DNA from: Sporichthya brevicatena
GTDB taxonomy: Bacteria; Actinomycetota; Actinomycetes; Sporichthyales; Sporichthyaceae
Assembly: GCF_039525035.1 (NCBI RefSeq)
Contig: NZ_BAAAHE010000013.1
Location: forward strand, 1-63,849
Length of the DNA: 63,849 nt
Direction: 5' to 3'
Made by a program: the position numbers and the translations under genes
The notes under the pieces: generated by a model
Told to the model about the DNA's origin: nothing
Database searches by the model: none
Seen by the model: only the letters and a program-made list of their open reading frames with translations
Part shown: positions 57,021 through 63,849 of the stretch, one piece after another
How the letters are laid out: every line of letters starts with the position of its first letter
Position numbering within the stretch: position 1 is the first letter of the stretch

Positions 57021-57046
57021 CCAGGGCTGACCAGGGCTGACACCCG

Positions 57047-57104
57047 TGTCAAGAAAGGGTGACACCCCTTACTGCGCAGTAAGGGGTGTCACCCTTTTTT
57101 GACA
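57047..57104. repeat. Palindromic repeat, AAGGGGTGWCACCCCTT family, copy 4
   Basis: Two units flank ACTGCGCAGT and extend to TGTCAA and TTGACA, giving 29-base arms with one mismatch. Here it lies upstream of a sigma gene promoter on the same strand as the upstream kinase gene, not between convergent genes, so it could insulate the two transcripts. Confidence 0.88.
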
Positions 57105-57118
57105 AGGCGCGCGGTGAG

Positions 57119-57145
57119 GCAACCTGGGAGGGCACCCATTCCGTA
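57119..57145 (+). promoter_or_regulatory. Predicted ECF promoter of the second sigma factor gene
   Basis: GCAACCTGGGAGGG is followed by ATTCCGTAG. CAACC at 57120 and CGTA at 57142 give the same 22-base offset as in the promoter at 33443-33469, and the bases around the boxes (GCAACCTGGnAGGGC, CCGTA) also match. Confidence 0.65.
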
Positions 57146-57174
57146 GAGACGGATGACCGAAGGAGGTCAGCGGG

Positions 57175-57687
57175 GTGGGATCCGAACGGAATGCCGAGGC
57201 GGAGTTCGCGGCGTTCGTGCTGAGCACGCAGCGGCGGCTGCGGCGTGTCGCGTACCTGGTGTGCGGGGACTGGCACCGGGCCGAGGACATCGTCCAGACG
57301 GCGCTGGCCCAGGTGTACGCGCGCTGGGACCGGATCCGCCGCGAGGACGGGCCGGAGGGCTACGCCCACCGCGCGGTCGTCAACGCCGCGATCGACGAGC
57401 GGCGACGACCGTGGCGGCGGGAGCGCGCCACCGACGCCCTGCCCGACCGGGCCGCGCCGCCGGACGACGACGGCATCACGCCGGCGGTCCTGGCGGCGCT
57501 CGCGACGCTGCCGCGCCGGCAGCGCGCCGTGGTGGTGCTGCGGTACGTCGAGGACCTCGACGTCGAGCAGACCGCCGCGCTGCTCGGGATCTCCACGGGG
57601 ACGGTCAAGAGCCAGGCCGCCAAGGGCCTGGCCTCCCTGCGGGCGCACCTGTCCGGTGTCCCCGCCGACGCGAGAACGGGTGAGTAG
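57175..57687 (+). CDS. SigE-family ECF RNA polymerase sigma factor (second)
   Basis: This 170-residue factor is close to the one at 33495. It has EFAAFVLSTQRRLRRVAYLV, DWHRAEDIVQTALAQVYARW and YAHRAVVNAAIDERRRPWRR in region 2, and LPRRQRAVVVLRYVEDLDVE with LLGISTGTVKSQAAKGLASL in region 4. GTG 57175 has GGAGG eight bases upstream. The gene for a membrane partner starts three bases after its stop. Similar promoters suggest that both sigma factors may recognise each other's genes. Confidence 0.95.
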   Translation: MGSERNAEAEFAAFVLSTQRRLRRVAYLVCGDWHRAEDIVQTALAQVYARWDRIRREDGPEGYAHRAVVNAAIDERRRPWRRERATDALPDRAAPPDDDGITPAVLAALATLPRRQRAVVVLRYVEDLDVEQTAALLGISTGTVKSQAAKGLASLRAHLSGVPADARTGE

Positions 57688-57690
57688 GCC

Positions 57691-58467
57691 ATGACCGGAC
57701 CTCTGGCACCGCACAGCGACGACGGCGTCGTCGACCTCCTCCGCGCGGCCGGCCACGGCGGGGGCGATCCCTCCCCCGCCGACGTGCACCGCGCCATCAC
57801 CGCCGGGCGGCGGATCCGCCGCCGGCGGCAGACCGCGCAGATCCTGGGCTCCGGGCTCGCGATCGTCGCGGTCCTGGGTGTCGGCATCACCACCGTGACG
57901 GCGCTGAACGACAACGGCAGCACCCCGGTCACCTCGGCCGCCGACCCCGAGCCCGCCCGGCCCGACCCGGCCGTCGGCAACAACGTCACCCTCGCCGCCG
58001 GCTACCTCGCCGAGGACCTCGGCCCCGGGTGGTCCGTCCGCCGGGGCACGGTGACCCTCGACCCGGACGACGAGGCGGCCGCCGGCCTTCCGGAGGGCGC
58101 GTACGCCGCGACCGCGCACACCGAGCTCGTCAGCCGCTCCGCGTTCGACCAGGTCTGCAACGGCGCCGGCGGCAAGCTGCCGTGCGAGGAGGTCCCCACC
58201 CCCGACGGCGGGACAATCCATCTCTGGAACTGGGTCGACCGCGACCTGACGACGGGCCAGATCCGCGGCGAGGCGGCCGCCTACCGCGCCCTGGCCGACG
58301 GCACCTACCTGCTCGTCGGGATTCGGCTCGACGGCCCGGAGACCCCCGCCGCCCAGCGGGACGTCCACGTGGACGCCGTCAAGTCCTGGTACGACGCCCA
58401 GGCGGACGGGCTGCGCCGGGCCGTCACCGACACCCGCCTCGAAGGCGCCCTGGACGCAGCGGGCTGA
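57691..58467 (+). CDS. Single-pass membrane partner (putative anti-sigma factor) of the second sigma factor
   Basis: This 258-residue protein has a cytoplasmic N-terminus (DDGVVDLLRAAGHGGGDPSP, DVHRAITAGRRIRRRRQTAQ), one helix (LGSGLAIVAVLGVGITTVTA) and an extracellular domain with two cysteines (QVCNGAGGKLPCEEV). The cytoplasmic part DVxxAIxAGRRIRRRR is like the DVVLAAGRKAHSRR region of the sister protein at 34016. The external domains differ, so the two systems probably sense different signals. No named domain was recognised. Confidence 0.72.
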   Translation: MTGPLAPHSDDGVVDLLRAAGHGGGDPSPADVHRAITAGRRIRRRRQTAQILGSGLAIVAVLGVGITTVTALNDNGSTPVTSAADPEPARPDPAVGNNVTLAAGYLAEDLGPGWSVRRGTVTLDPDDEAAAGLPEGAYAATAHTELVSRSAFDQVCNGAGGKLPCEEVPTPDGGTIHLWNWVDRDLTTGQIRGEAAAYRALADGTYLLVGIRLDGPETPAAQRDVHVDAVKSWYDAQADGLRRAVTDTRLEGALDAAG

Positions 58468-58483
58468 CCGGCCCCGAACACAG

Positions 58484-58518
58484 CGAAGGGGCGGTAGCAG
58501 GCCACTACCGCCCCTTCG
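58484..58518. terminator. Bidirectional hairpin between convergent genes
   Basis: CGAAGGGGCGGTAG and CTACCGCCCCTTCG pair perfectly around CAGGCCA. It sits between the sigma-partner gene (ends 58467, plus) and the cupredoxin gene (ends 58533, minus). Confidence 0.85.
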
Positions 58519-58532
58519 TGCTGGGTCGAGCG

Positions 58533-58976
58533 CTACTCGACCACCAGCGTCCCCCGCATGGAGGGGTGCACCTGGCACACGAACTCGTACCGGCCCTTCG
58601 GCAGCTTCTCGGTGCCGTGGACGGTCTTCACCTGCATCCAGTCGACCAGCCCGCTGCTGAAGCGGGTGGGCGGGCAGTCCTTGCCCGCGCCCGGCTTGTA
58701 GGGCGGGGCGGTGCAGCCGGGGATGTACTCGTCGATGCTGTGCGACGGGATCCCCTGGATGACGTCGTAGTTCCCGAACTTGAAGGTGCCGCCCTGCGAG
58801 ATGTGGATCTCGTTGGACGGGAAGTAACTCCACGCGGACGCGAACGTGTCCGCGGGGTGGGGCTGGGTCGTGAAGTCCTCGATCGGGTCGGCCGAGGCGT
58901 TGCCGGGAACGGTGGCGAGGCCGAGGGCGAGGAAGAAAGCCCCGCCGAGGCCCCCGTAACGGGTGGTCTTCTTCAT
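58533..58976 (-). CDS. Secreted cupredoxin-like blue copper protein
   Basis: This 147-residue exported protein has a signal peptide (about 1-29, ending GNASA) and one cupredoxin domain. Copper ligands are H79 (IPSHSIDEY), C134, H137 and M140 in CQVHPSM. It could carry electrons or store copper outside the membrane. CDCPPT-type extra cysteines (PGCTAPP, KDCPPT) may form a disulfide. It follows the secreted protein gene in one operon with the amidohydrolase. Confidence 0.88.
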   Translation of the reverse strand: MKKTTRYGGLGGAFFLALGLATVPGNASADPIEDFTTQPHPADTFASAWSYFPSNEIHISQGGTFKFGNYDVIQGIPSHSIDEYIPGCTAPPYKPGAGKDCPPTRFSSGLVDWMQVKTVHGTEKLPKGRYEFVCQVHPSMRGTLVVE

Positions 58977-58992
58977 GGAGTCTCCCTTTCCG

Positions 58993-59562
58993 CTACGAGA
59001 CCGAGAACGACGGGAACGTCACGCGCGCACCCTCGAGGGGGCGCGACCCGGCCAGGCCCAGCACGAACGGGTGCGGCAGGCAGCCGGCGTGGACCTGAAG
59101 GCCCGTCAGCACTCGCACCGTCTCGCCGGCCTTCGACTTCTTGAACAGCGGCACCTCCAGGGCTCCGCTCTCGTAGTACTTCGGGCCGAACGCGGACCTG
59201 TGCCCGAGCACGCGGCCGTCCGAACCCATCACGACGACGTCGATGATCGGGTGCTCGGTCATGATCGCGTCGACGTAGTCGACCCGGACCCGCGACGCCG
59301 GGCTGCTCGTCACCTGCTCACCGACGAGCGTGGCGCGGGGGCCCTCGCCGACGCAGTGGACGGTGCCGGCCTGCCGCGTGTTGTGCTGGAAGATCGTGAT
59401 CTCACCGGCGGCCGCGTCGACCTGGTGGAAGGTCGACGCGTCGCCGTTGGACGGTCCGGCCTTCCAGGACGCCGTGGCCTTGGAGGAACTGGCCTCCGCG
59501 GGAGCGATCGTCCCGGCCACCAGCAGGGCGGCCGCGATCGCTGTCGTGCCGATCCGGAACAT
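58993..59562 (-). CDS. Secreted protein of unknown function (cupredoxin operon)
   Basis: This 189-residue protein has a signal peptide (about 1-26, ending APAEAS) and a mature beta-rich part with TIFQHNTRQAGTVHCVGEGP, VRVDYVDAIMTEHPIIDVVV and HAGCLPHPFVLGLAGSRPLE. Two cysteines may form a disulfide. AGGAGG lies just upstream of ATG 59562. It is encoded between the amidohydrolase and the cupredoxin, with short gaps, so it may act with them. No family was recognised. Confidence 0.75.
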   Translation of the reverse strand: MFRIGTTAIAAALLVAGTIAPAEASSSKATASWKAGPSNGDASTFHQVDAAAGEITIFQHNTRQAGTVHCVGEGPRATLVGEQVTSSPASRVRVDYVDAIMTEHPIIDVVVMGSDGRVLGHRSAFGPKYYESGALEVPLFKKSKAGETVRVLTGLQVHAGCLPHPFVLGLAGSRPLEGARVTFPSFSVS

Positions 59563-59588
59563 GGAGCGCCTCCTGTCTGGTGTGGGGT

Positions 59589-61406
59589 TCACGGGGCGTA
59601 CTCGGGAGAGTTGACGTAGCGCCAGAAATCTCGACGTGTGCGCGGTCCGATGATCTGGTTGCTGCGGAACGTCGCCATCTCACGGGGCGTCATCGGGTTG
59701 AGGATGTACGCGTCGCGCATGGCCTGGACCTGGTCGGTCGAGATCTTGCCGCGGTGGGCGTCGGGATCGAGGCCGTAGGCCTTGGCGGCGTTGCGGCCGA
59801 GGATGCCGTTGCGGATGCTGCGCTCCGGGTGGGCCTTGCCGTCGGTCGGCCAGCCCTTCACGTTCGGGTGCTTCTTGCGGTAGCTGTCCGGGGACAGCGC
59901 GTTCTTCCGCGGGTCGAAGCGGTCACCGTCGAGGCCGTAGGGCAGGTTGTAGAACTCCTTGGCCCGGTCGCTGAACTGCAGCGCGCGCATCGTGACGAAC
60001 TGCGGTTGCGGGTTGCCGTACCAGATGCAGTCCGTGCCGAGCACGATCCGCTCCGGGCCGACGTAGGTGATGAGCTTGCCCAGCAGGTGCGCGGCCTGGT
60101 CGGCGTCGTTCATGACGTTCCACCACACGGAGCCGAGCTCGGCGTACATGTTCTTCGTGTTGCCGTGCTCCATGCCCGGCTTGATGAACTGCGTCGCGTC
60201 CCAGGCGTTCTCGCGCAGGCTCTTGATGAAGGCGTCCACGCTGCGGTTCGAGGAGTTGACCTTCTCGTCGCCGGGGTACGCCGTCATGTACTCGCCGTCG
60301 TACCCGCAGTGGTAGGTGTAGAAGGCCACGTCGGGGTACATGCGGCCGATGATCCCCATGTCGCGCGGGGAGAACTTGGCCGAGTCGAAGGTGCCGTTGA
60401 AGGCCAGGCCCTTGTGGGTGCAGATGACCTTCGGTCGGTCGTAGCGCTCGCAGATCGTGCGGATGTGCTCGACGATCGCGATGCCGTTGTCGTCGTCGAA
60501 CCACCAGCCGTTCATCGGCGGTGCACTGCCCAGCGGCGGCGGCGTGCCGAACGCGGCGTCACCCCAGCCGCAGTACAGCTTCCAGCCGTAGATCGGCATG
60601 TTCTTGGCCGCCTGCTCCATCCAGGCGAAGTCCTCGGCCTGGTGGATCGGCGTCATGCCGTTGCGCACGAAGCCGCGGTTCGGCTGCGCGAACGCGTGCA
60701 TGAAGCAACGTTCGGACTGTGAGAGGTGGTTCGCGAGGTCGACGGTCTCCTTCGCGTACGCCACCGGGAGGATGTTGGTCGCGTCCGGGAGGTTGGGCAG
60801 CGCCGTCAGGAGGCTGACCGTCGTCGAGGAGTCGAGGAACATCTCCTTGAAGTAGTGGTAGCGGCCGAGGTTCTCGATCCAGTCGAGCTCACCGCCGAAA
60901 CCGAACCCGCGGATCTCCCCGTCGTCGACGCCCGGCATCTGGCCCATGGCCTGCGAGGTCCACAACTGCAGGAACTGGCCGAAGCCCGGGTTCTCGACGC
61001 GCCAGCGGCCGGCGGCGTCGAGGTGGTGTCCCTGGGTGTCGAGGATGAACTCGCCGGGCAGGTTGGCCAACTGCGCGCCGGGGTTCTCCAGGTCGACGGC
61101 GTCCTCGCCGGGGATGCCGTTGCCGGCGAAGGCGTAACTGCCCCACTTCCCGGCGGTCACCTGGTTGATCGCCCAGATACCGATGGCGTAGCCGGCGGCG
61201 GTGCGGACGAACGAGCGCCGGTCCATGTTGAACCGACGACGCCAGTGCTCCACCGCCTCGTCCTGCAGCGCCATGATCTGAAGCTGACTCTTGGTCGGGG
61301 GCTTGGGGACGTACTCGCCGTTCGATGCCGGCATGACGTCGATCGGGACGTCCTCGGGGACGTCCGGCCAGGTTTCCTTCCAGGGCAACTTCGGGGCTTT
61401 GGCCAT
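59589..61406 (-). CDS. Amidohydrolase-2-family metal-dependent hydrolase with internal Tat-like motif
   Basis: This 605-residue TIM-barrel hydrolase/decarboxylase has LDTQGHHLDAAGRW, CTHKGLAFNGTF, TYHCGYDGEY and VLGTDCIWYG as probable metal and catalytic residues. NMDRRSFVRTAAGYAIGIWA near residue 60 is a twin-arginine-like signal placed after about 60 polar residues. The protein may therefore be exported or anchored with an N-terminal cytoplasmic tail. It leads a three-gene operon with two secreted proteins, and is divergent from a GAF regulator. Substrate unknown. Confidence 0.9.
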   Translation of the reverse strand: MAKAPKLPWKETWPDVPEDVPIDVMPASNGEYVPKPPTKSQLQIMALQDEAVEHWRRRFNMDRRSFVRTAAGYAIGIWAINQVTAGKWGSYAFAGNGIPGEDAVDLENPGAQLANLPGEFILDTQGHHLDAAGRWRVENPGFGQFLQLWTSQAMGQMPGVDDGEIRGFGFGGELDWIENLGRYHYFKEMFLDSSTTVSLLTALPNLPDATNILPVAYAKETVDLANHLSQSERCFMHAFAQPNRGFVRNGMTPIHQAEDFAWMEQAAKNMPIYGWKLYCGWGDAAFGTPPPLGSAPPMNGWWFDDDNGIAIVEHIRTICERYDRPKVICTHKGLAFNGTFDSAKFSPRDMGIIGRMYPDVAFYTYHCGYDGEYMTAYPGDEKVNSSNRSVDAFIKSLRENAWDATQFIKPGMEHGNTKNMYAELGSVWWNVMNDADQAAHLLGKLITYVGPERIVLGTDCIWYGNPQPQFVTMRALQFSDRAKEFYNLPYGLDGDRFDPRKNALSPDSYRKKHPNVKGWPTDGKAHPERSIRNGILGRNAAKAYGLDPDAHRGKISTDQVQAMRDAYILNPMTPREMATFRSNQIIGPRTRRDFWRYVNSPEYAP

Positions 61407-61655
61407 CAGGCGCGCTCCTTACCGGAGGATCGTCGAAGAAGCCGTCCGTACGACGGCGTACTCGGCTGCGCGCGCGGCCCATTCGCAGAGGGCCCGCACG
61501 CGGGGGCTCGTCTCGGCGACCGGGGCGGGCCGGACATTCGAAACGGGTGTTGGTGTCCGGCAAGTTTCCTGCGGTGCAAAACGCCCCCGCAAGGGTTGCA
61601 TGACGCTGCATAAGGGGAAATATGCTCCGAACCACCGAAGCGACGAGGTGGACGC

Positions 61656-62948
61656 GTGAAGGCGCCGAACGGCTTCAATTCGATTCGCCCCGGCACGGAC
61701 CTGCCCACGTACGCGCGCGCCCTGCAACAGGCGCACGAAGCGATCACGAGCACCGGCCGGGCCACTGCACTTCGCCCCCGTCCGGTCATCGCCCGTTCGT
61801 GGAACCGTTCTCAGGTCTCCGGTCTGCGGCCGCTCGGCGACATCCGCCAAGATCTCTTGACGCCGAGTCAAATCGACGAGCGTCGTGAGTCCTCCTTACT
61901 TGCCGAGGTCATCGAAGGACTTCGACGCACCGTCACTTCCTACGCCGAGGCCTCGCACTATCTGCTGGCGGTCACCGACGACCAGGGCATGATCCTGTGG
62001 CGCGAGGGCTCGACCCAGCTGCGGCACGTCGCCGACCGCCACGGCTTCGTCCAGGGGGCACTGTTCACCGAGGACCGGGTCGGCACCAACGCGATCGGCA
62101 CGGCGCTCGCCGAGGAGTGCGGCGTGCAGGTCTTCTCGGCCGAGCACTACTGCGTCGAGCTGCACCCCTGGTACTGCACCGCGGCGCCGGTGCACGACCC
62201 GCGCACCGGCCGGCTCGCCGGCATCGTGGACGTCAGCGGCCCGGCCCTGACCCTGCACCCGGCGATCGGGGCGCTGGTGGAGACGGCGGTCCACTGCGCC
62301 GAGATGCAGATCTGGCAGCGGCACGTGACCCACCTCGAGCGCCTGCGCAGTCAGGCCGCCTCAATCATCGCGACGCTCGACGGCCCCGCGCTCATCGTCG
62401 ACGACGAGGGCTGGATCGCCGAGGCCACCGGCATCGCGACCGGGCGTCGGGTGGCCGTGCCGTGCGCCGACCGCGCCATCTCGGTCCCGGGTCTGGGCGT
62501 CTGCGTGCCCGAGCGGATCAACGGTGGCTGGCTCCTGCGTCCGGCCGAGCGGCAGGAGCGCATCAACCTCACGCTCGACCTGCACAGCGCACCGGTCGTG
62601 TCCACCTGCAGCGACAAGGGCAGCTGGCGCTTCGCCCTGACGGCGCGTCACGCCGAACTGCTGCTGCTCGTCCACCTCGCCGGGCGGGCGGGCATCGGCG
62701 CCGCGGCTCTGAGCGAGGCGCTGTACGGGGACGCGGAGCACGTCGTCGCCGTCCGGGCCGAGGTCTCCCGGCTACGGCGCTCGCTCGGCGCGATCGTCCT
62801 GAGCCGGCCGTACCGGCTGGCCGACGAGGTCGACCTCGTCATCGACTGGGGCGACGCGGAGCTCGCCGGGCAGTCCCCCGTCGTCGCGGGGTCGATGGCA
62901 CCGGCCGTCCGCGCGCTGGCCGACCGGCCGGTAAGCAGGCTCTCCTGA
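61656..62948 (+). CDS. GAF-domain transcriptional regulator (AcoR-like N-terminus, no AAA+ domain)
   Basis: This 430-residue protein has an N-terminal region RPVIARSWNRSQVSGLRP and a GAF domain (about 80-220: LAVTDDQGMILWREGS, FTEDRVGTNAIGTALAEECG, GIVDVSGPALTLHP), as in acetoin-type activators. The sigma-54-binding AAA+ domain is absent; instead a winged-helix-like C-terminal part (LTARHAELLLLVHLAGRAGI, VVAVRAEVSRLRRSL) follows. It likely activates the divergent amidohydrolase/cupredoxin operon in response to a bound ligand. The 249-base gap between them has no perfect operator that I could see. Confidence 0.88.
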   Translation: MKAPNGFNSIRPGTDLPTYARALQQAHEAITSTGRATALRPRPVIARSWNRSQVSGLRPLGDIRQDLLTPSQIDERRESSLLAEVIEGLRRTVTSYAEASHYLLAVTDDQGMILWREGSTQLRHVADRHGFVQGALFTEDRVGTNAIGTALAEECGVQVFSAEHYCVELHPWYCTAAPVHDPRTGRLAGIVDVSGPALTLHPAIGALVETAVHCAEMQIWQRHVTHLERLRSQAASIIATLDGPALIVDDEGWIAEATGIATGRRVAVPCADRAISVPGLGVCVPERINGGWLLRPAERQERINLTLDLHSAPVVSTCSDKGSWRFALTARHAELLLLVHLAGRAGIGAAALSEALYGDAEHVVAVRAEVSRLRRSLGAIVLSRPYRLADEVDLVIDWGDAELAGQSPVVAGSMAPAVRALADRPVSRLS

Positions 62949-62978
62949 ATTCGTGATCCCGGAGCTAGGGTGCAGCTC

Positions 62979-63791
62979 ATGGATCTTGGAAGCTTCGGCA
63001 TCTGGCAGCCCACCGTCCGCTCGACCCCGGAGCTCGCCGCGGAGGCGGAGCGTCTCGGGTACGGCACGTTCTGGCTCGGCGGGTCGCCGCGGGAGCCGCT
63101 GACCCAGGTCGAGGAGCTCCTCGACGCGACCGAGCGCATCGTCATCGCGACCGGCATCGTGAACATGTGGGCCGACGACGCCGGGCCGATCGCGGAGAAC
63201 TACCACCGCATCGAGGCGAAGCACCCGGGCCGGTTCCTGCTCGGCGTCGGCATCGGGCACCCGGAGGCCACGAAGGAGTACCAGGCCCCGTACCCGACGA
63301 TGGTCAGCTATCTCGACGAGCTCGACGCCGCGGGTGTCCCGCGCGACCGGATGTGCCTCGCGGCGCTCGGGCCGAAGGTGCTCAAGCTCGCCGCCGACCG
63401 CACGGCCGGCGCGCACCCGTACCTGACCAGCCCGGCGCACACCGCGCAGGCGCGCGAGATCGTCGGTGGTGCACTGCTCGCACCCGAGCACATGGTCGTC
63501 GTGAGCACGGACGCCGACGAGGCTCGGGCGATCGCCCGCAAGACGCTGAACTTCTACCTGGGCCTGATCAACTACCGGAACAACTGGCTGCGCGAGGGGT
63601 ACAGCGAGGCCGACCTCGCGGACGGCGGCTCCGACGCGTTCGTCGACGCGATGGTGCTCCACGGCGACGCGAAGACGATCGCCGACGGACTTCGCGCCCA
63701 CCACGACGCGGGCGCGGACCACGTCTGCATCCAGGTCCTCGGCCCCGACCCGTCGGCCGGGCAGCGGGCCCTGGCGGAGGTGCTTCTCTAG
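62979..63791 (+). CDS. LLM-class F420-dependent oxidoreductase (TIGR03620-like)
   Basis: This 270-residue short luciferase-like protein has DLGSFGIWQPTVRSTPELAA, LGYGTFWLGGSPREPLTQVE, TGIVNMWADDAGPIAENYHR and RFLLGVGIGHPEATKEYQAP. ATG 62979 has AGGG nine bases upstream; GTG 62970 is also possible. It follows the GAF regulator by 30 bases on the same strand. It ends 58 bases before the window edge. Substrate unknown. Confidence 0.9.
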   Translation: MDLGSFGIWQPTVRSTPELAAEAERLGYGTFWLGGSPREPLTQVEELLDATERIVIATGIVNMWADDAGPIAENYHRIEAKHPGRFLLGVGIGHPEATKEYQAPYPTMVSYLDELDAAGVPRDRMCLAALGPKVLKLAADRTAGAHPYLTSPAHTAQAREIVGGALLAPEHMVVVSTDADEARAIARKTLNFYLGLINYRNNWLREGYSEADLADGGSDAFVDAMVLHGDAKTIADGLRAHHDAGADHVCIQVLGPDPSAGQRALAEVLL

Positions 63792-63849
63792 GACTCTCCT
63801 GAATAATCCGCGCGGCGGTCGCGCGGTGGCTTGAGCCCGCTCGAGATGA

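Noticed and set aside
57011-57041. Three GGGCTGACCA direct repeats as an origin or binding iteron
   Set aside because: Three 10-bp copies straddle a stop codon; they look like slippage at the gene end and have no counterpart elsewhere in the window.
1-63849. tRNA, rRNA or insertion sequences
   Set aside because: No cloverleaf-like sequence, rRNA segment or transposase reading frame was noticed in the gaps. I could not run a covariance search, so small RNAs may be missed.

Overview
The window is high-GC DNA with dense, overlapping genes, GTG and TTG starts and strong GGAGG-type ribosome binding sites. It encodes four luciferase-like (F420-type) oxidoreductases, a mycothiol-type isomerase, an NDMA-type alcohol dehydrogenase and two SigE-type ECF sigma factors. 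Together these indicate a chromosomal segment of a free-living actinobacterium with a large catabolic repertoire for lipids, terpenoids or aromatics. I cannot fix the genus. I saw no rRNA, tRNA, insertion sequence, phage gene or CRISPR, and no gene-free stretch longer than 300 bases.

Region 1 (99-13997, minus strand) is a run of 14 co-directional genes with almost no gaps. It encodes two crotonase-fold proteins, a cytochrome P450, an SCP2-like protein, a thioesterase, a SnoaL-like protein and an acyl-CoA dehydrogenase. These are followed by a secreted anchored protein, a small two-helix protein, a membrane protein with a Cys/His motif, a fused LivH-LivM permease, a lipoprotein solute-binding protein, an acyl-CoA synthetase and a LivF ATPase. 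A divergent TetR gene (14120-14749) and tandem AATGTA-N8-TACATT operators sit at its head. A further, slightly degenerate operator lies upstream of an acyl-CoA ligase (14753-16285), so one regulator may control import, activation and oxidation of one substrate.

Region 2 (16438-21562, plus strand) is a tightly overlapping operon: flavin monooxygenase, TetR, alpha/beta hydrolase, APH-fold kinase and LLM oxidoreductase.

Region 3 (21692-29345, minus strand) is a second, paralogous copy of the transport cassette. It has the same three uncharacterised accessory proteins, the same fused permease, a single ATPase and two near-identical tandem binding proteins. The recurrence of this set of six components is the best candidate here for an undescribed system.

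Region 4 (29468-43268) holds an azoreductase/MarR pair, LLM oxidoreductases, an aldehyde dehydrogenase, a sigma/membrane-partner pair, a frameshifted DUF2243 gene, an acyl-CoA ligase with a PaaX-type regulator, a Tat-type nitronate monooxygenase-like protein, a MaoC hydratase overlapped by an MFS transporter, and a mycothiol-type isomerase.

Region 5 (43445-63791) holds a three-gene set ending in a PEP-utilising swivel-domain protein without an ATP-grasp domain, an NDMA-type alcohol dehydrogenase, a large lipoprotein, an acyl-CoA synthetase/oxidoreductase pair, an ArsR-SRPBCC pair, an APH(6)-like kinase and a second sigma/partner pair. Its promoter matches that of the first pair in motif and spacing. 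The region ends with a cupredoxin/secreted protein/amidohydrolase operon, a divergent GAF regulator and an LLM oxidoreductase.

Two families of odd-length palindromes punctuate intergenic regions: AAGGGGTGWCACCCCTT at four loci, and a GTGGAGATGWCATCTCCAC type at one locus in two copies. Several other perfect hairpins separate convergent genes.
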